Assembly: GCA_958496175.1 (NCBI GenBank)
Contig: OY292278.1
Span: 50,716,001-50,780,000, forward strand
Length of the DNA: 64,000 bases
Direction: 5' to 3'
DNA from: Sisyra terminalis
Lineage: Eukaryota; Arthropoda; Insecta; Neuroptera; Sisyridae
In this document: positions 47,914 through 58,377 of the stretch, piece after piece
Position numbering within the stretch: the stretch's first letter is position 1
Layout: each line of letters opens with the position of its first letter
Position numbers and translations under genes: made by a program
Notes under the pieces: model-generated
Seen by the model: only the letters and a program-made list of their open reading frames with translations
Databases searched by the model: none
Told to the model about the DNA's origin: nothing

Positions 47914-48637
47914 GACTGATTAAAAAAAATATGATTTTTTTTTTCTTAATTATATTGAAAATATTGTTGGAAATGACAAAAAAAATCCTGTAAAAGTTTA
48001 AGCTCTTAATGTTAATATTAAGAAGTGCCGCATCGCAAATTTCAATTTTTCCATTTAAGTAACATGGGGACAATATTCTCTTGCACTTTGGAATTTTATA
48101 GCTCACGTTGGTGACAATATTTCGGAATGACCAAGATATATTCTTGTAGAAAATTGAACGATCTACAAAAAAGGTCTCTGACAAGTTTTCGATATATTTA
48201 TTCCTTCAAACGTTATTCGAGGTCAAAGTTGAACTAAAGAGAAATTCTAATATTTTTTCAATTTTTTGACACAACCATCAATTTTATGAGAAAATTTTAT
48301 AGGACATTTTTTGTAGAGCACTTTTTTTTCTATAACTTATCTCCATGAAAGTTTTTGATATTTTGCACAGGTCCTAAGTTATTAAATAAAATAAAAATAA
48401 AAATTTTATGTTAAAAATAAAATAATTCAGGGAATATTATTAATTTAAAACAATAAAATTACGAACATTTTCAACTTAGTGCAAATAACTTAGGACCTGT
48501 GAAAAATATCAAAAACTCTTATAGAGATAAGTTATAGAAAAACAAGTGCTCTACAAAAAATGTCCCACAAAATTTTCTCATAAAATTAATTGTTGCGTTA
48601 AAAATTTGAAAAAATATTAAAATTTCTCTTTCGTTCA
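47914..48637. mobile_element. GACTGATT foldback element, right arm truncated (copy 6)
   Basis: The full minus arm starts GACTGATTAAAAAAA. The plus arm is present only as far as ATTTCTCTTTCGTTCAATG. The minus strand of the left arm reads open for 139 codons (47765-48184), extending beyond the element, so that frame is not a conserved protein. Confidence 0.83.
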
Positions 48638-49048
48638 ATGAAAACTACGTTTCCCAAAATTTCAAACTTGATTACCTATGCAAAACCCATCTTTGAACAA
48701 TTGTTTAAGGTAAACTTTTCTTTTGGAAGTTTTGGTTTGCATGACTTTGTGCAATCATTTCTGCAGCGATGAGGGAATATTAAAGTTAATCGCTCATGAA
48801 AACGCGTGTTTAAATGAGATAAACTTATTTTCCTTTAATTTATTCATTGTTCCTCTACTTTCCTTTTTTTCCCACAATTTCGTTTTATTTTGTAAAAGTT
48901 TATTTTTTTTTTAATGTGCAATGTAAATTCAATGATAATACATTTGGGAGAAAGGTAGAATTTGTTATATTTGAAACCCAAATTGTTTGAATTAAATCTT
49001 TTAAATCCTTGTCACAACAATGCCAGGAAAATTGTAATATCTTGACTA

Positions 49049-50075
49049 GGGTGATTTTTTTTTTTTGACTTTTTTTTTTTTAGTCCCATCGTGAAATTTA
49101 GTTGGAACACCAAAAAAAAAATTCTCTGAAAGTTTGAGCCCTTAATATTAATTTTAAGTCCTCGACCAAGACGTGTAAAGATTTCCCATTGAAAATACAC
49201 GGAAACTCTGATTTTTTATTTTTAAATTTCTATATCTCAGCGGTATTTCATGGGATCGCTTTTACCGAAGATGGGTTTTTCTCAGAATTAAACGCTCTAC
49301 AAAAGTACCCATTGCGACAAAGTCGTAACTCACACCGATGAGGTAGTACGGGCCACTGAACCTGATTTTTCCATAAAATTTGCATTTTTTTTGCATTTAT
49401 TTCGTAAATAACAAGAGCTATGGAAAAATTATAAATAAAAAACTTGTAGAGAATTTGATTTCCTACAAAAAAGGTCCTGTAGACCAAATCGCGAAGATCA
49501 ATATTAAACGAGATATTAAGCCTTGAATTGATTTTTCTGTGAAATTTTTGATTTAAACTTTAAATCAATGATCGGCAAAATTTTCACAGAAAAATCAATT
49601 CAAGGCTTAATATCTCGTTTAATATTGATCTTAGCGATTTGGTCTACAGGACCTTTTTTGTAGGAAATCAAATTCTCTACAAGTTTTTCATTTATAATTT
49701 TTCCGTAGCTCTTGTTATTTACGAGATAAATGCAAAAAAAAAAACGCGAATTTTATGAAAAAATCAGGTTCAGTGGCCCGTACTACCTCACCGGTGTGAG
49801 TTACGACTTTGTCGCAATGGGCACTTTTGTAGAGCGTTTAATTCTGGGAAAAAACCATCTTCGGTAAAAGCGGTCCCATGAAATGCCGCTGAGATATAGA
49901 AATTTAAAAATAAAAAATCAGAGTTTCCGTGTATTTTCAATGGGAAATCTTTACACGTCTTGGTCGAGGACTTAAAATTTATATTAAGGGCTCAAACTTT
50001 CAGGGCATTTTTTTTTTTGGTATTTCCAACAAAATTTCACGATGGGACCAAAAAAAGTCAAAAAAAAAATCACCC
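49049..50075. mobile_element. 1,027-bp near-perfect palindromic foldback element
   Basis: Flanked by TA (49047-49048 and 50076-50077). Ends are GGGTGATTTTTTTTTTTTGA and TCAAAAAAAAAATCACCC. Arms of about 500 bp are nearly identical around a centre near 49560 (GATTTAAACTTTAAATC). Differences are few, such as GATCGC/GCGGTC near the ends of the GCTTTTACCGAAGATGG block. The high arm identity suggests recent insertion or arm conversion. Non-coding. A transcript would be a roughly 500-bp double-stranded hairpin. Confidence 0.92.
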
Positions 50076-50077
50076 TA

Positions 50078-51268
50078 ATCTTGACAGAATTTCACGAAAA
50101 ATATATAAACCACTGGTATTGGAAAAGATTTGATAGACAAAAATTGTTGGATCTTTCTTAAAAATCAGTGATTTCAATGCATGTAGAATTGATTTTTATA
50201 AAATTTTATAAAAATTTTCCGCCATCATTGTTTTGTGTGATATATGGTTAAATGATGCAACTTATCCATGAATAATGTGTTTTCAAAATACTTTAATAAT
50301 AATGTTTTCCGGTAAAAGACCACACATGATGCATTCATGTGTAAAATATCGTGCAACACAAAATTCCATTTTTTTTTCATCTTATTCAACAATCAAATTT
50401 TAGAGACATTGTTAGATAATCGCTAATTAATGCCACACCACACCTAAATGTTCCACAAGTGTAACAATTGTATTTTGACTTCTTAAAAACCGAAAGTTTT
50501 CATCTTTTGAAATAGGAAAAAATTCTTTGTTATCGCTGGATTGTTTAATTGAATTGTTGCATGACGAGTTGTAATTAAGTGTTTGTTTTTTTTTCTTCAT
50601 TCTCTTGATACTTTCATCGTTTGATGATAAAATATGACATAAATTGTTTTAAAGTTTTAATCAAGGGAAAAAGTTTGCATTTAAAACACACACCAACTAA
50701 TTGAGATTTACAAGAGTAGAAAAAAAATCTGACATCAATTTATGAGCGTAATTTCATAATTTTGTGTGCAACTTGTGTGAGAATATTTTTTGCTCTATTT
50801 TCTATGGTCTTTGTGTTGTTGATTCTTCTGGATTGTACACAGCAAAATATATGCAAACGAAATTGAGATATTAAAGGCGTTAACTAACGAGGAAAATTTT
50901 TTCATTTGAAACATTAAAGTTTTGGCGTTTTTTTAGGGGGAAAAATCGTAGATTAGATTAGGAAAAATGCCACGCTTTTATAAAACGGAAACGGAAGTTG
51001 AGAATTTAATAAAATTCATTCAATAATTTTGGTTTGCTCTTCCCGTATTCACTTTGCTTCACTTTAAAAAGTTTTACGAGAAGATATTAAGACAGAATTG
51101 ACATCCATAACAAATTTGTGACACATAAAAGATAATGATAGGGCTTTTTTCAGTGATTGATTGTTAAACTTTTAAGTCAATTTTTAAGTGAAATATTTTT
51201 TTTTCTCAAATGGAAAAAGATATTTGTGATGGTTTTTAATAGAGAAGTGTATTTTTGTTTTTTATTAG
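50078..51268. other. Unique AT-rich stretch, no recognised gene
   Basis: No element ends, RNA genes or domain-bearing frames recognised. Texture is that of ordinary intron or intergenic sequence. Confidence 0.5.
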
Positions 51269-51387
51269 AAAAAATCAATTTTGCTGGTATACGGCGAAAG
51301 GTTGTTGAACTTGAAATAGTTTTATTACTAAGGCAAACCTTGACATTAGATGATGGCCGTCTCGGCCGAATCAAACTCGTATCGTTG
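51269..51387 (+). CDS. Candidate 119-nt host exon, low confidence
   Basis: Preceded by TTTTTGTTTTTTATTAG|, a good acceptor, and followed by ATCGTTG|GTAATA, a plausible donor. One frame is open over the whole interval (39 codons after two bases): it starts KINFAGIRRKVVELEIV and ends DDGRLGRIKLVSL. The last 90 nt are GC-richer than their surroundings. The minus strand is also open here (a 65-codon frame ending within 51177-51374), which weakens the call. No family recognised. Confidence 0.27.
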
Positions 51388-52006
51388 GTAATATAATATA
51401 ATGTTATTTGAGTGCTTCAGTGCCTAATTTGGAAGAGATGTTTCCATCGAATTTATATTCAATGGAATTTCTTGATAGTTTTCGTCTTTGAAGAGAAATA
51501 CATAGGTAAAGGTAATATAAACAATTTAAGCCAGAGGGATTTTTCACAAAAAAAAAAAGTAAATGTCTCTTATGGAAATTTTTGGTCGTATTTCAATATA
51601 TTTTTTTTCGGAATATCTATTAAAACTTCTAATTGTGTAGAGAATATTACTACGTTAAATTTAAACAATGAGATGATTTTTTTTATAAATTTTTATAACA
51701 AACAATCATTTTTTGCAGAAGCCAATCATTTTTTTAAAAGATACAAAAATTTTCTACAAAATAATTAATATTTTTTTTACTTCAAATAAATATCTACACC
51801 GTAAATAGAGCGTACTAATCTCAATCGTTTTTCATTTGATTAAAACCAGCTGTAAGGTTAGATACGAGTTTCAAAATGTTTCTTGGGCCAAGAAACATTC
51901 AGTTGAGTGGAGAACTTAGCGATGTTAAAGATAACTTCGAGCCTTCGAAGAAATGAACAAATAAAATTTTGAGTTAATTTTGAAGCACTGTTTTTGAAGT
52001 ATAGAC
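51388..52006. other. AT-rich stretch, no recognised gene
   Basis: A 118-codon plus frame (51412-51768) is rich in Phe, Asn and Lys and shows no domain. It is considered compositional. Nothing else is supported. Confidence 0.45.
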
Positions 52007-52372
52007 CAGTGGTGGCGAACCTGTAGCACGCGTGCCAAAGGCGGCACGTACAAAAATTTTGCTACCACATGATCCATTTATAAGTGATATCATTTTATAC
52101 ACGTAAAAATTAAGTTAACCCTTAACTTACCATACCTAAAATTTTGTGGGGTATGTAAAATACCTCTGATGATAATGCAAGGGTTTAGTATACATAGTTG
52201 AACTTACAGGTTAATTATTTAACAATTAGTATTTTGGCTGTTTTAACTACTTGTTTTTAAACACTATTTTTTTCAATTTTGCTCCTCTTAAATCTTGCAG
52301 GCACGGCAAGAACTTGATAAATTCTATTTGTAAATTTTTGGCGCGCGAATATAAAAATGTTGGCCACCACTG
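52007..52372. mobile_element. 366-bp hAT MITE with exact 8-bp target duplication
   Basis: TIRs are CAGTGGTGGCGAAC and GTTGGCCACCACTG, typical of hAT-Ac elements. GTATAGAC occurs exactly on both sides (51999-52006 and 52373-52380). The interior is AT-rich with no transposase, so it is non-autonomous. This is the most precisely delimited hAT insertion in the window. Confidence 0.95.
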
Positions 52373-52529
52373 GTATAGACGATGTATGTTTCCTTGGCAT
52401 ATAACAACAGGTAATTGATGATTAGTCATTCTATGTGATCTTTTATATATATAACGTTCAAAACTTTGGAAAAACTCTTTAAAAGATATTTATTAAATAG
52501 ATGATAAAATTTAGATCTCAGCTTTTATT

Positions 52530-52705
52530 TTTTTAAATAAGAAGACAATTCAGGTTATTTCAGATCATTTTTTTATTTATTTAATATTATTATTATTATT
52601 CAATTAGCTACGTTTCGTTACTAATCGTAACTTCTTCAGGCTTCTTGATTCACAAAAATAAAATTTTGAAATAACCTGAATTGTCTTCTTATTTAAAAAA
52701 ATATT
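52530..52705 (-). mobile_element. Small TIR element with hammerhead-like core (copy 1)
   Basis: TIRs of about 30 bp read AAATAAGAAGACAATTCAGG and its complement. On the minus strand the interior reads AGC, CTGAAGA, A, GTTAC-GATTA-GTAAC, GAAAC, GTA, GCT. Position 7 of CUGANGA tolerates any base, so this copy keeps the core with a 5-bp stem II. Related copies lie at 55180-55445 and 58378-58890. Confidence 0.7.
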
Positions 52706-54522
52706 TATTAAACCCTGTGAAGCATTGAAGATTTGGAATTCCCAGTAATTCCACCCAAATTAAATTTTTGGATTAAAACCTAAACATAAATACCAAAAAT
52801 GACATTAAGTAGATAAGGTAGGATTAGATAATGTAATCAGTACAATCAAACATGGTAATAGAACAATGTGAATAATTTTTGAAATAAAATAAATTTATAG
52901 TAGAAATTTATAGTAGCAAGAATGACAGGAAAAATAATTTACGGGTGATCTAAGGTCGGGAGGGGGGTAGTTTTTAAAGGTAAAAAACGATTTATCTTGA
53001 TTTCCGGCCAAACTATAAGTCCCATGAAATAAAGTTAAATAGCAAAGTTTTAGGTAATGAAAAGATCTACAACTTTTGTATGTACACTTTCTTCACATAA
53101 TTTATGATGAAAAATTTGGGTGGATAAATATTTTTGAGCGATAGTGTATGATAGATCATCAAAGACATGTAAAACTGGAGGTTTTTTGGTGGTTAATTCA
53201 GACCTTCGTGATCCAATTTCGGACTGAAAGTAGTCGAAAATCAGTATTATACTTTCGATTGTTATACCCATTTATAATCGTTTTTTTACTTATTGATATT
53301 TTTGTATAGAATACATTTATTGTTGGTTGTCACCATTTTTTTTTTTGCTGCCTAAAAATTCAATTTTATTTACATTAAAAATTCACAGACTGATATATGA
53401 TCAATGAAGTTTTAACGCCAACTTTTGCGACTCCTACGTATTTTTTTTTTTTTTTTGGTAGTGGCGCTATATAATAAGCTAAAATTGGTTTGTATCTTCG
53501 GCCATTAATTTTTTATTTTAAGATTTTATCAATATTTTTGGCTAAAGGTTTTCTAAACTGAAATGGATCTTGGGCACTGAAATTACCGGAACAGAATAGA
53601 TATAACTAAAGTTGCATTTAATTAGCAATTACTGCATCATAGCCATGCATATCTCTCGTAATTCAGGCATCTTATTTTCCGTTTTATTGAAGAAAAAAAA
53701 TTAAAATTTTCTTCATTCCTATTTTTGACAGACTTTTCCTCACAACAGAATAAATCGATAACCGCAATGAAAAGTAATAAGAATATTTTTCTTTTTCTAC
53801 GAAATGTAAATACAGTCTCTTTTAAAAAGACTTGAGAAAAATTTCTCGGTAACGTAATGGATTACTTTTTCTCCGATCTAATAATTTTAATCATTCAAGT
53901 AAAATCCGTATCTAATGTTTTTTGAGATAATTACAAAAAAAAAAATATTTGTCCCCAATTAAAAGACTGTAGTAGAAATCTGGACCATTTTTCCGATGAA
54001 AAATGAAATTATTTCTCGATCCTCCACTTGTAATTTGATCGCAATTTGCCAGCGGTGAATACCAACTGGACTGGTTTTCACAACTTCCCGGAGGCTCAAT
54101 TCTGCGCTTGAGAACACGTTGGCTCAAATCAAAGCTCGAAGGCTTTGATGATGGCAGACCAGTTTGGTTGTGGCAGATTAAATGTGTTACATATATATAT
54201 ATTGTAATAATGAAATATTTTATGCAATATTGAAGAAATTATAGAGCGCTTCGTTAACTATGAAATTATATCATAGAGATATATGGAGAAAGGTAGAAAG
54301 TTGATGAGAAAAGTTTCAACTCATATGAGTTCCACGACACTAAACTGAGTTGATTCCAATTAAATTATGTATATTTTCATATTTGGACTATTTGACTTTT
54401 AATTTAATTGTTGCCAAAACTATATGTCTATAGTTTTAATTGTTAAAAAGACCAACATTTACAAAAGTCTTTCTCTTGATACAAATTATACGAAAATGTA
54501 TTTTTTCAATGATTTAATTATA
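52706..54522. other. AT-rich stretch, no recognised gene
   Basis: Contains a poly-T run near 53440-53456 and an (AT)n tract at about 54189-54201. Minus frames 53050-53271 and 53912-54127 have no recognisable domain. No element boundaries recognised. Confidence 0.45.
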
Positions 54523-54593
54523 TGTTTTTTCTTTTTGTTTCAGGTAAGTGTTGGTTCAAAAATTTTCTATTTTCAAGACACAAATTTGTAAGT
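54523..54593 (+). promoter_or_regulatory. Candidate recursive (ratchet) splice site with recursive exon
   Basis: TTTTTTCTTTTTGTTTC (16 of 17 pyrimidines) is followed by AG at 54542-54543 and at once by GTAAGT (54544-54549). This is a juxtaposed 3' and 5' splice site with no exon in between. A second GTAAGT begins at 54588, so 54544-54587 would be a 44-nt recursive exon, the usual companion of ratchet points. An A-containing branch-like string, GATTTAATT, lies about 20-30 nt upstream of the tract. In flies such sites subdivide introns of tens of kilobases (established). Here they would imply a plus-strand host gene spanning this region. Confidence 0.55.
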
Positions 54594-55017
54594 ACAAAAT
54601 TAAATCAAACTAATACTTTGATGAAAATCGTATTTCTTTTTCTAGAAAACTCTTATAACAATCCCTTATTTCTCTCCCATTTTATATAAACTTGTATTTT
54701 TTCAAACCCTTAAATCTTAACAAGCTGAAATCGAAAAGCTTTTTCTTTTAAGTTTACCCCAAGGAAATGGTCACAAGGGTTAAATTTAAAATCCTTATCC
54801 AACAATCCCTTGAACAAGGAAATGTTTCAGAAACGTTTCCCTTTCAAAAAAATAAAGAAAAAGAATATAATTCTTCCCTGAAATTTCCTATCCTCTTTTT
54901 TTATCAGTTAAAATTTGATATATCAAGAACCAATTATTTTTTTTTACAAATCTTATCTTGTGTTACGATCTATGATTGATTAAGCCCTCGATCTTTGATT
55001 GAATTATATAATAGACT
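54594..55017. other. AT-rich stretch downstream of the ratchet site
   Basis: A 70-codon frame (54767-54979) is Lys/Phe-rich with no domain. Nothing else recognised before the retroposon at 55018. Confidence 0.45.
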
Positions 55018-55179
55018 AGCTGATCCCCGCGACTTCGTCTGCGTAACGAAGGTCTAGATTATATTTTCTTTTCAGATTTGCTATTTGTATTGGTATATGA
55101 ACATTTTTATTTTTCTTATTTCTTTTACGAAAAACATAGTCATACCTGAAAACATTATTTTGCCAAATTTAAAAATACA

Positions 55180-55445
55180 TAAGAAGACAATTCAGGTTGT
55201 TTACGATCGTTTTTTTATATTTAATTTTTTACCTATTTAATTAGCTACGTTTCGTTATGTATGGTAACTTCATCAGGCTTCTTGATTCACAAAAAATAAA
55301 ATATTTTCAATTTAAATTCAATAAATATTTTTTTTGTGAATCAAGAAGCCTGATGAAGTTATCATACGTAACGAAACGTAGCTAATTGAATTATAAAAAA
55401 ATTAAATAAAAAAACCGATCTTATACAACCTGAATTGTCTTCATA
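55180..55445. mobile_element. Inverted-repeat element with two opposed hammerhead-like cores (copy 2)
   Basis: Arms starting AAGAAGACAATTCAGGTTGT and ending CAACCTGAATTGTCTTC enclose a minus-strand core (about 55242-55280) and a plus-strand core (55347-55383). The plus core runs AGC, CTGATGA (55350-55356), A, GTTA (55358), loop, TAAC (55369), GAAAC (55373), GTA, GCT (55381). Stem I (AGC/GCT), stem II (GTTA/TAAC) and stem III (AC/GT) can all form around a GUA cleavage triplet. The extra A after CUGAUGA is atypical. Confidence 0.68.
55347..55383 (+). ncRNA. Hammerhead-ribozyme-like core
   Basis: Order of elements: stem I strand AGC, CTGATGA, one A, GTTA, 7-nt loop, TAAC, GAA, AC, GU, A, GCT. 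Short stem III is typical of hammerheads from Penelope-like elements, which act as dimers (established for that group). The element also has terminal inverted repeats. Activity cannot be judged from sequence because stem III has only two base pairs and there is an extra A before stem II. Confidence 0.42.
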
Positions 55446-55589
55446 CTAATTTAGTGAAATAACGTTATTTAAAATGTTGTTATTAAAATGATATAACAAA
55501 AACAGAAACTTATTAACAATTAAATTAATTTAATTTAAAATTTCGATTGTTGATTAACTGTACATTTTCTCATACAAACTTAGTCTCTA

Positions 55590-56003
55590 GGGTGGTCCTT
55601 ATTTAGGATTTGGTCCGATTTTTTTTTCACGATAGTCCTAAATCGGTTCTAAATCTATTAAAAAAAATCATGCCAACTTATAGCTCTTAATTTTAATTTA
55701 CCCCCCCCCCCCGAGAGCCAAAGTTTTAAATGAAAATAACACGGGAAAAGTTCTGTTGGTATTTTAATTTTTTTTTCATCATGAAATAATGAATAGATCA
55801 TATCGACCAATGACAATTCTTATAGCAAATTTAACGCTCTACAAAAAAGGCCTTTTATGATTTTTTGCTAACTCTAACGGTTTCTGAGCTATTTAAGGTC
55901 GTAGTTGAAGCTTAAGTCAATTTTACAATTTTTCTATTTCTATCGTCGTTTAATGATTTAAAAATGAAAAAAAATTCGGGCAAACCCTAAATAAGGACCA
56001 CCC
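55590..56003. mobile_element. 414-bp GGGTGGTCCTTATTTAGG MITE with TA duplication
   Basis: TA at 55588-55589 and 56004-56005 flanks GGGTGGTCCTTATTTAGG and CCTAAATAAGGACCACCC. The interior includes a 12-C run (55701-55712) and 'AACGCTCTACAAAAAAGGCC', the module shared with other TA-flanked families. It is inserted in the 55018-56820 retroposon; the paralogue at about 33240 lacks it. Confidence 0.9.
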
Positions 56004-56305
56004 TATTAGTCACCCTTTTTACACTTTTAGGGTAGGAATTTTGAAAAAAAAATTTTTATCAGATGTCTATTTCTTATAAGAAATACATTGAATATTAAAA
56101 TTTCATCAGTCAGAGGGAATATATAAATAAAGGATTTTATTTATGCATGGTTTTAAAAACGTATTTACTTTAAGTTTTATTACTTTTATTATTATTATTA
56201 CTACTACTATTACCTTTTTTTTTTTGTTAAAATTTACTTATTGAGCAACTCTAAGGGTCTATTTACAACAATTCTGTAAAAAAAAAATTAAAAAAAAGGT
56301 TAATG

Positions 56306-56382
56306 TAATATTCGAACCCACGTCTTTATAATTAGGAGCATTAGAATGTCAGATACGTAAGCCATTACGCTATCAACATGTG
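56306..56382 (-). repeat. tRNA-like (SINE-derived) segment
   Basis: The minus strand has a box-A-like TAGCGTAATGG and, about 50 nt downstream, a box-B-like GGTTCGAAT preceded by ACGTG. Spacing matches an RNA polymerase III internal promoter in a tRNA-like body. Acceptor-stem pairing is not maintained, so this is a SINE relic, not a functional tRNA. The paralogous retroposon at 33470-33540 lacks it. Confidence 0.55.
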
Positions 56383-56820
56383 TTTTATATTTAAAGGTTT
56401 ATATTTGAAAGAGACAATTTTTTAAATTTTAAATTGAATTTACTGTATTTTTCATCAGTTCAACTAAAAATATTTTTGCAGATTATTTTCTAACTTTTAA
56501 TTACCTTTCCAATGATATATAACTCATTTGTCTCGTGTAAAAATTTCTGTATTCATCCCTAGGGAATATCTTCCCTTATTATTTTTTTGGAATGATAAGT
56601 AGCCTATAGTCTGTGAAAAATTGTGTTGTATCTTAATACCAAATCTCATTAAATTCGGTTGTTCCGTTCTTTATTTAAATCAGGACACACAGACAGACAG
56701 ACAGACAAAATTTTTAAAAATGTTAATTGTGGAATAAGGGCCTCATGAAACAAATATTTACCCTTAAATTGGGTTCAAAATCGAAATGTACAGACAGACG
56801 TAAGAATTTTATATATTAGT

Positions 56821-57789
56821 CTTTATTGATTCTTTATGGTTAATACAGGAAAATTTTGAACAAAAAAAAAATTCAAACTTAAATCTAAATTGAGTGACAA
56901 TTTTCACGTTGAAAAATTTGTTGCTTAAATTAAATTAAAATTTCTGACACTTTAAGTGCTCCAATTCTTCGAGGATCTTTAAAATATTTATGGGGAAATA
57001 ATTTTTTAATGCACATACTTGAGATGTACAGATCAAACGTTGACTTTGCTACGATAAAATTCGAAAAGGTTTTGCATGTAGAAAATAGTTTCATTATATA
57101 TAATTCATTCGATTCAATTATATACATATTGTAGGTACCTACCTCTAGATATATATATAACATTTACTTTAATGCCATTTGTGTATTATATTTTAATGGA
57201 AAACTCGTTTCATATATATTGTATGTTTGGAATTGAGTGATCAATAGATTGTTTATCTCTGTTTGTTGCAACAGTTTTGGTATAATATGTGGTGGCTTTC
57301 ACAGCTAATGTGTTGTGAGTAGATATAAATTTCTTGTGTTCAAAGTAAAGTGGTGAAATAGGTCATCCCTGTAGGATTCGAAGCTAATACAGGAATAATT
57401 TAAAACGTTAATGTTGTTCGGAAATTAACCACGCAAAACTCTTCTCTCTCTCTCACACACACACACACGTTTATAGTAGATATCAGTACAGATACATTAT
57501 GTTCGATTAATAATAAATATTTCATGCCTATTGAAAATTGATGATGTAACGTTGATAACATGCTTATAACAAAAATTTCGTTAATATATTATGTAGGTAC
57601 TTGGTAATTGTAATTGACGTCTTTAGAATGGCATGAAATTCGTTGGATGAGAAAGTTTCAGGGAAATTAATTGATTTATCAAGTAAAAATCAGACTGAAT
57701 AATTTCCCTAATGTTTTGGGAATATGGTACAAATTATTAATCTTTTAGAAAGTGTATTGGAAAAAAATGCTTAAAAGCTTAGGTTCCAG
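56821..57789. other. AT-rich stretch with a microsatellite
   Basis: Contains a compound (TC)n(AC)n tract at 57442-57468. A minus frame (56930-57163) has no domain. Nothing else recognised. Confidence 0.5.
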
Positions 57790-58228
57790 AATAGATTTTT
57801 TTTTTCTTAATTATATCGAAAATATTGTTGGGAATGACAAAAAAAATCCTGTGAAAGTTTAAGCTCTTAATATTAAATATTAAGAGGTGCCACATCGAAG
57901 TTTTGATTTTCCATTTAAATAACATGGGAACAATATTCTCTTGCACTTTGGAATTTTATAGCTCACGTCAAAGACAATATTTCGGAATGACCAAGGTATA
58001 TTCTTGTAGAAAATTGAACGATCTACAAAAAAGATCTGCAACAAGTTTTTGATATATTTATTTCTTCAAAAGTTATTCGAGGTCACAGTTGAACTAAAGA
58101 GAAATATTAATATTTTTTCAATTTTTTGACGCAACCATCAATTTTATGAGAAAATTTTATAGGACATTTTTTGTTGAGCACTTTTTTTCCTATAACTTGT
58201 CTCTATAAAAGTTTTTGATATTTTTCAT
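57790..58228 (-). mobile_element. GACTGATT foldback element, single minus arm (copy 7)
   Basis: From AATAGATTTTTTTTTTC through ATATCGAAAATATTGTTGG and 'GATCTACAAAAAAGATCTG' to GTTTTTGATATTTTTCA. The GACTGATTC terminus is degraded, and the second arm is missing. Confidence 0.75.
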
Positions 58229-58377
58229 TTCGTGTCAATTTTTAACAGATTAAATTATAATAGTTATTGTCTAATTTATTTTAATGTTCACATTTTGTCA
58301 CACTGTGTCTAATATACAATTCTGATAATTTTTAACTAAAATGATGATAATAATATTAATAAGTACCATTAATGCTT

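Larger units (their letters stand above)
55018..56820 (+). mobile_element. ACTAGCTGATCCCCGCGACTTCG retroposon-like copy with nested elements
   Basis: Begins ACTAGCTGATCCCCGCGAC, as at 32519. Toward the 3' end it has TTAAATTCGGTTGTTCCG, a (CAGA)n tract (about 56692-56707) and ATTTTATATATTAG. Nested inside are a hammerhead-like inverted repeat (55180-55445), a TA-flanked MITE (55590-56003) and a tRNA-like segment (about 56306-56382). No intact enzyme frame. Confidence 0.62.

Noticed and set aside
3152..48184. A recurring frame such as (M)xETFFVDRSIFYKN...VTNVSYKIPKCKRIL in several foldback copies (3152-3337, 42422-42697, 47765-48184)
   Set aside because: It follows the conserved arm of the GACTGATT element. 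The differences between copies are not mainly synonymous, lengths vary from 61 to 139 codons, and the longest runs out past the element end. This is DNA-level conservation, not a protein.
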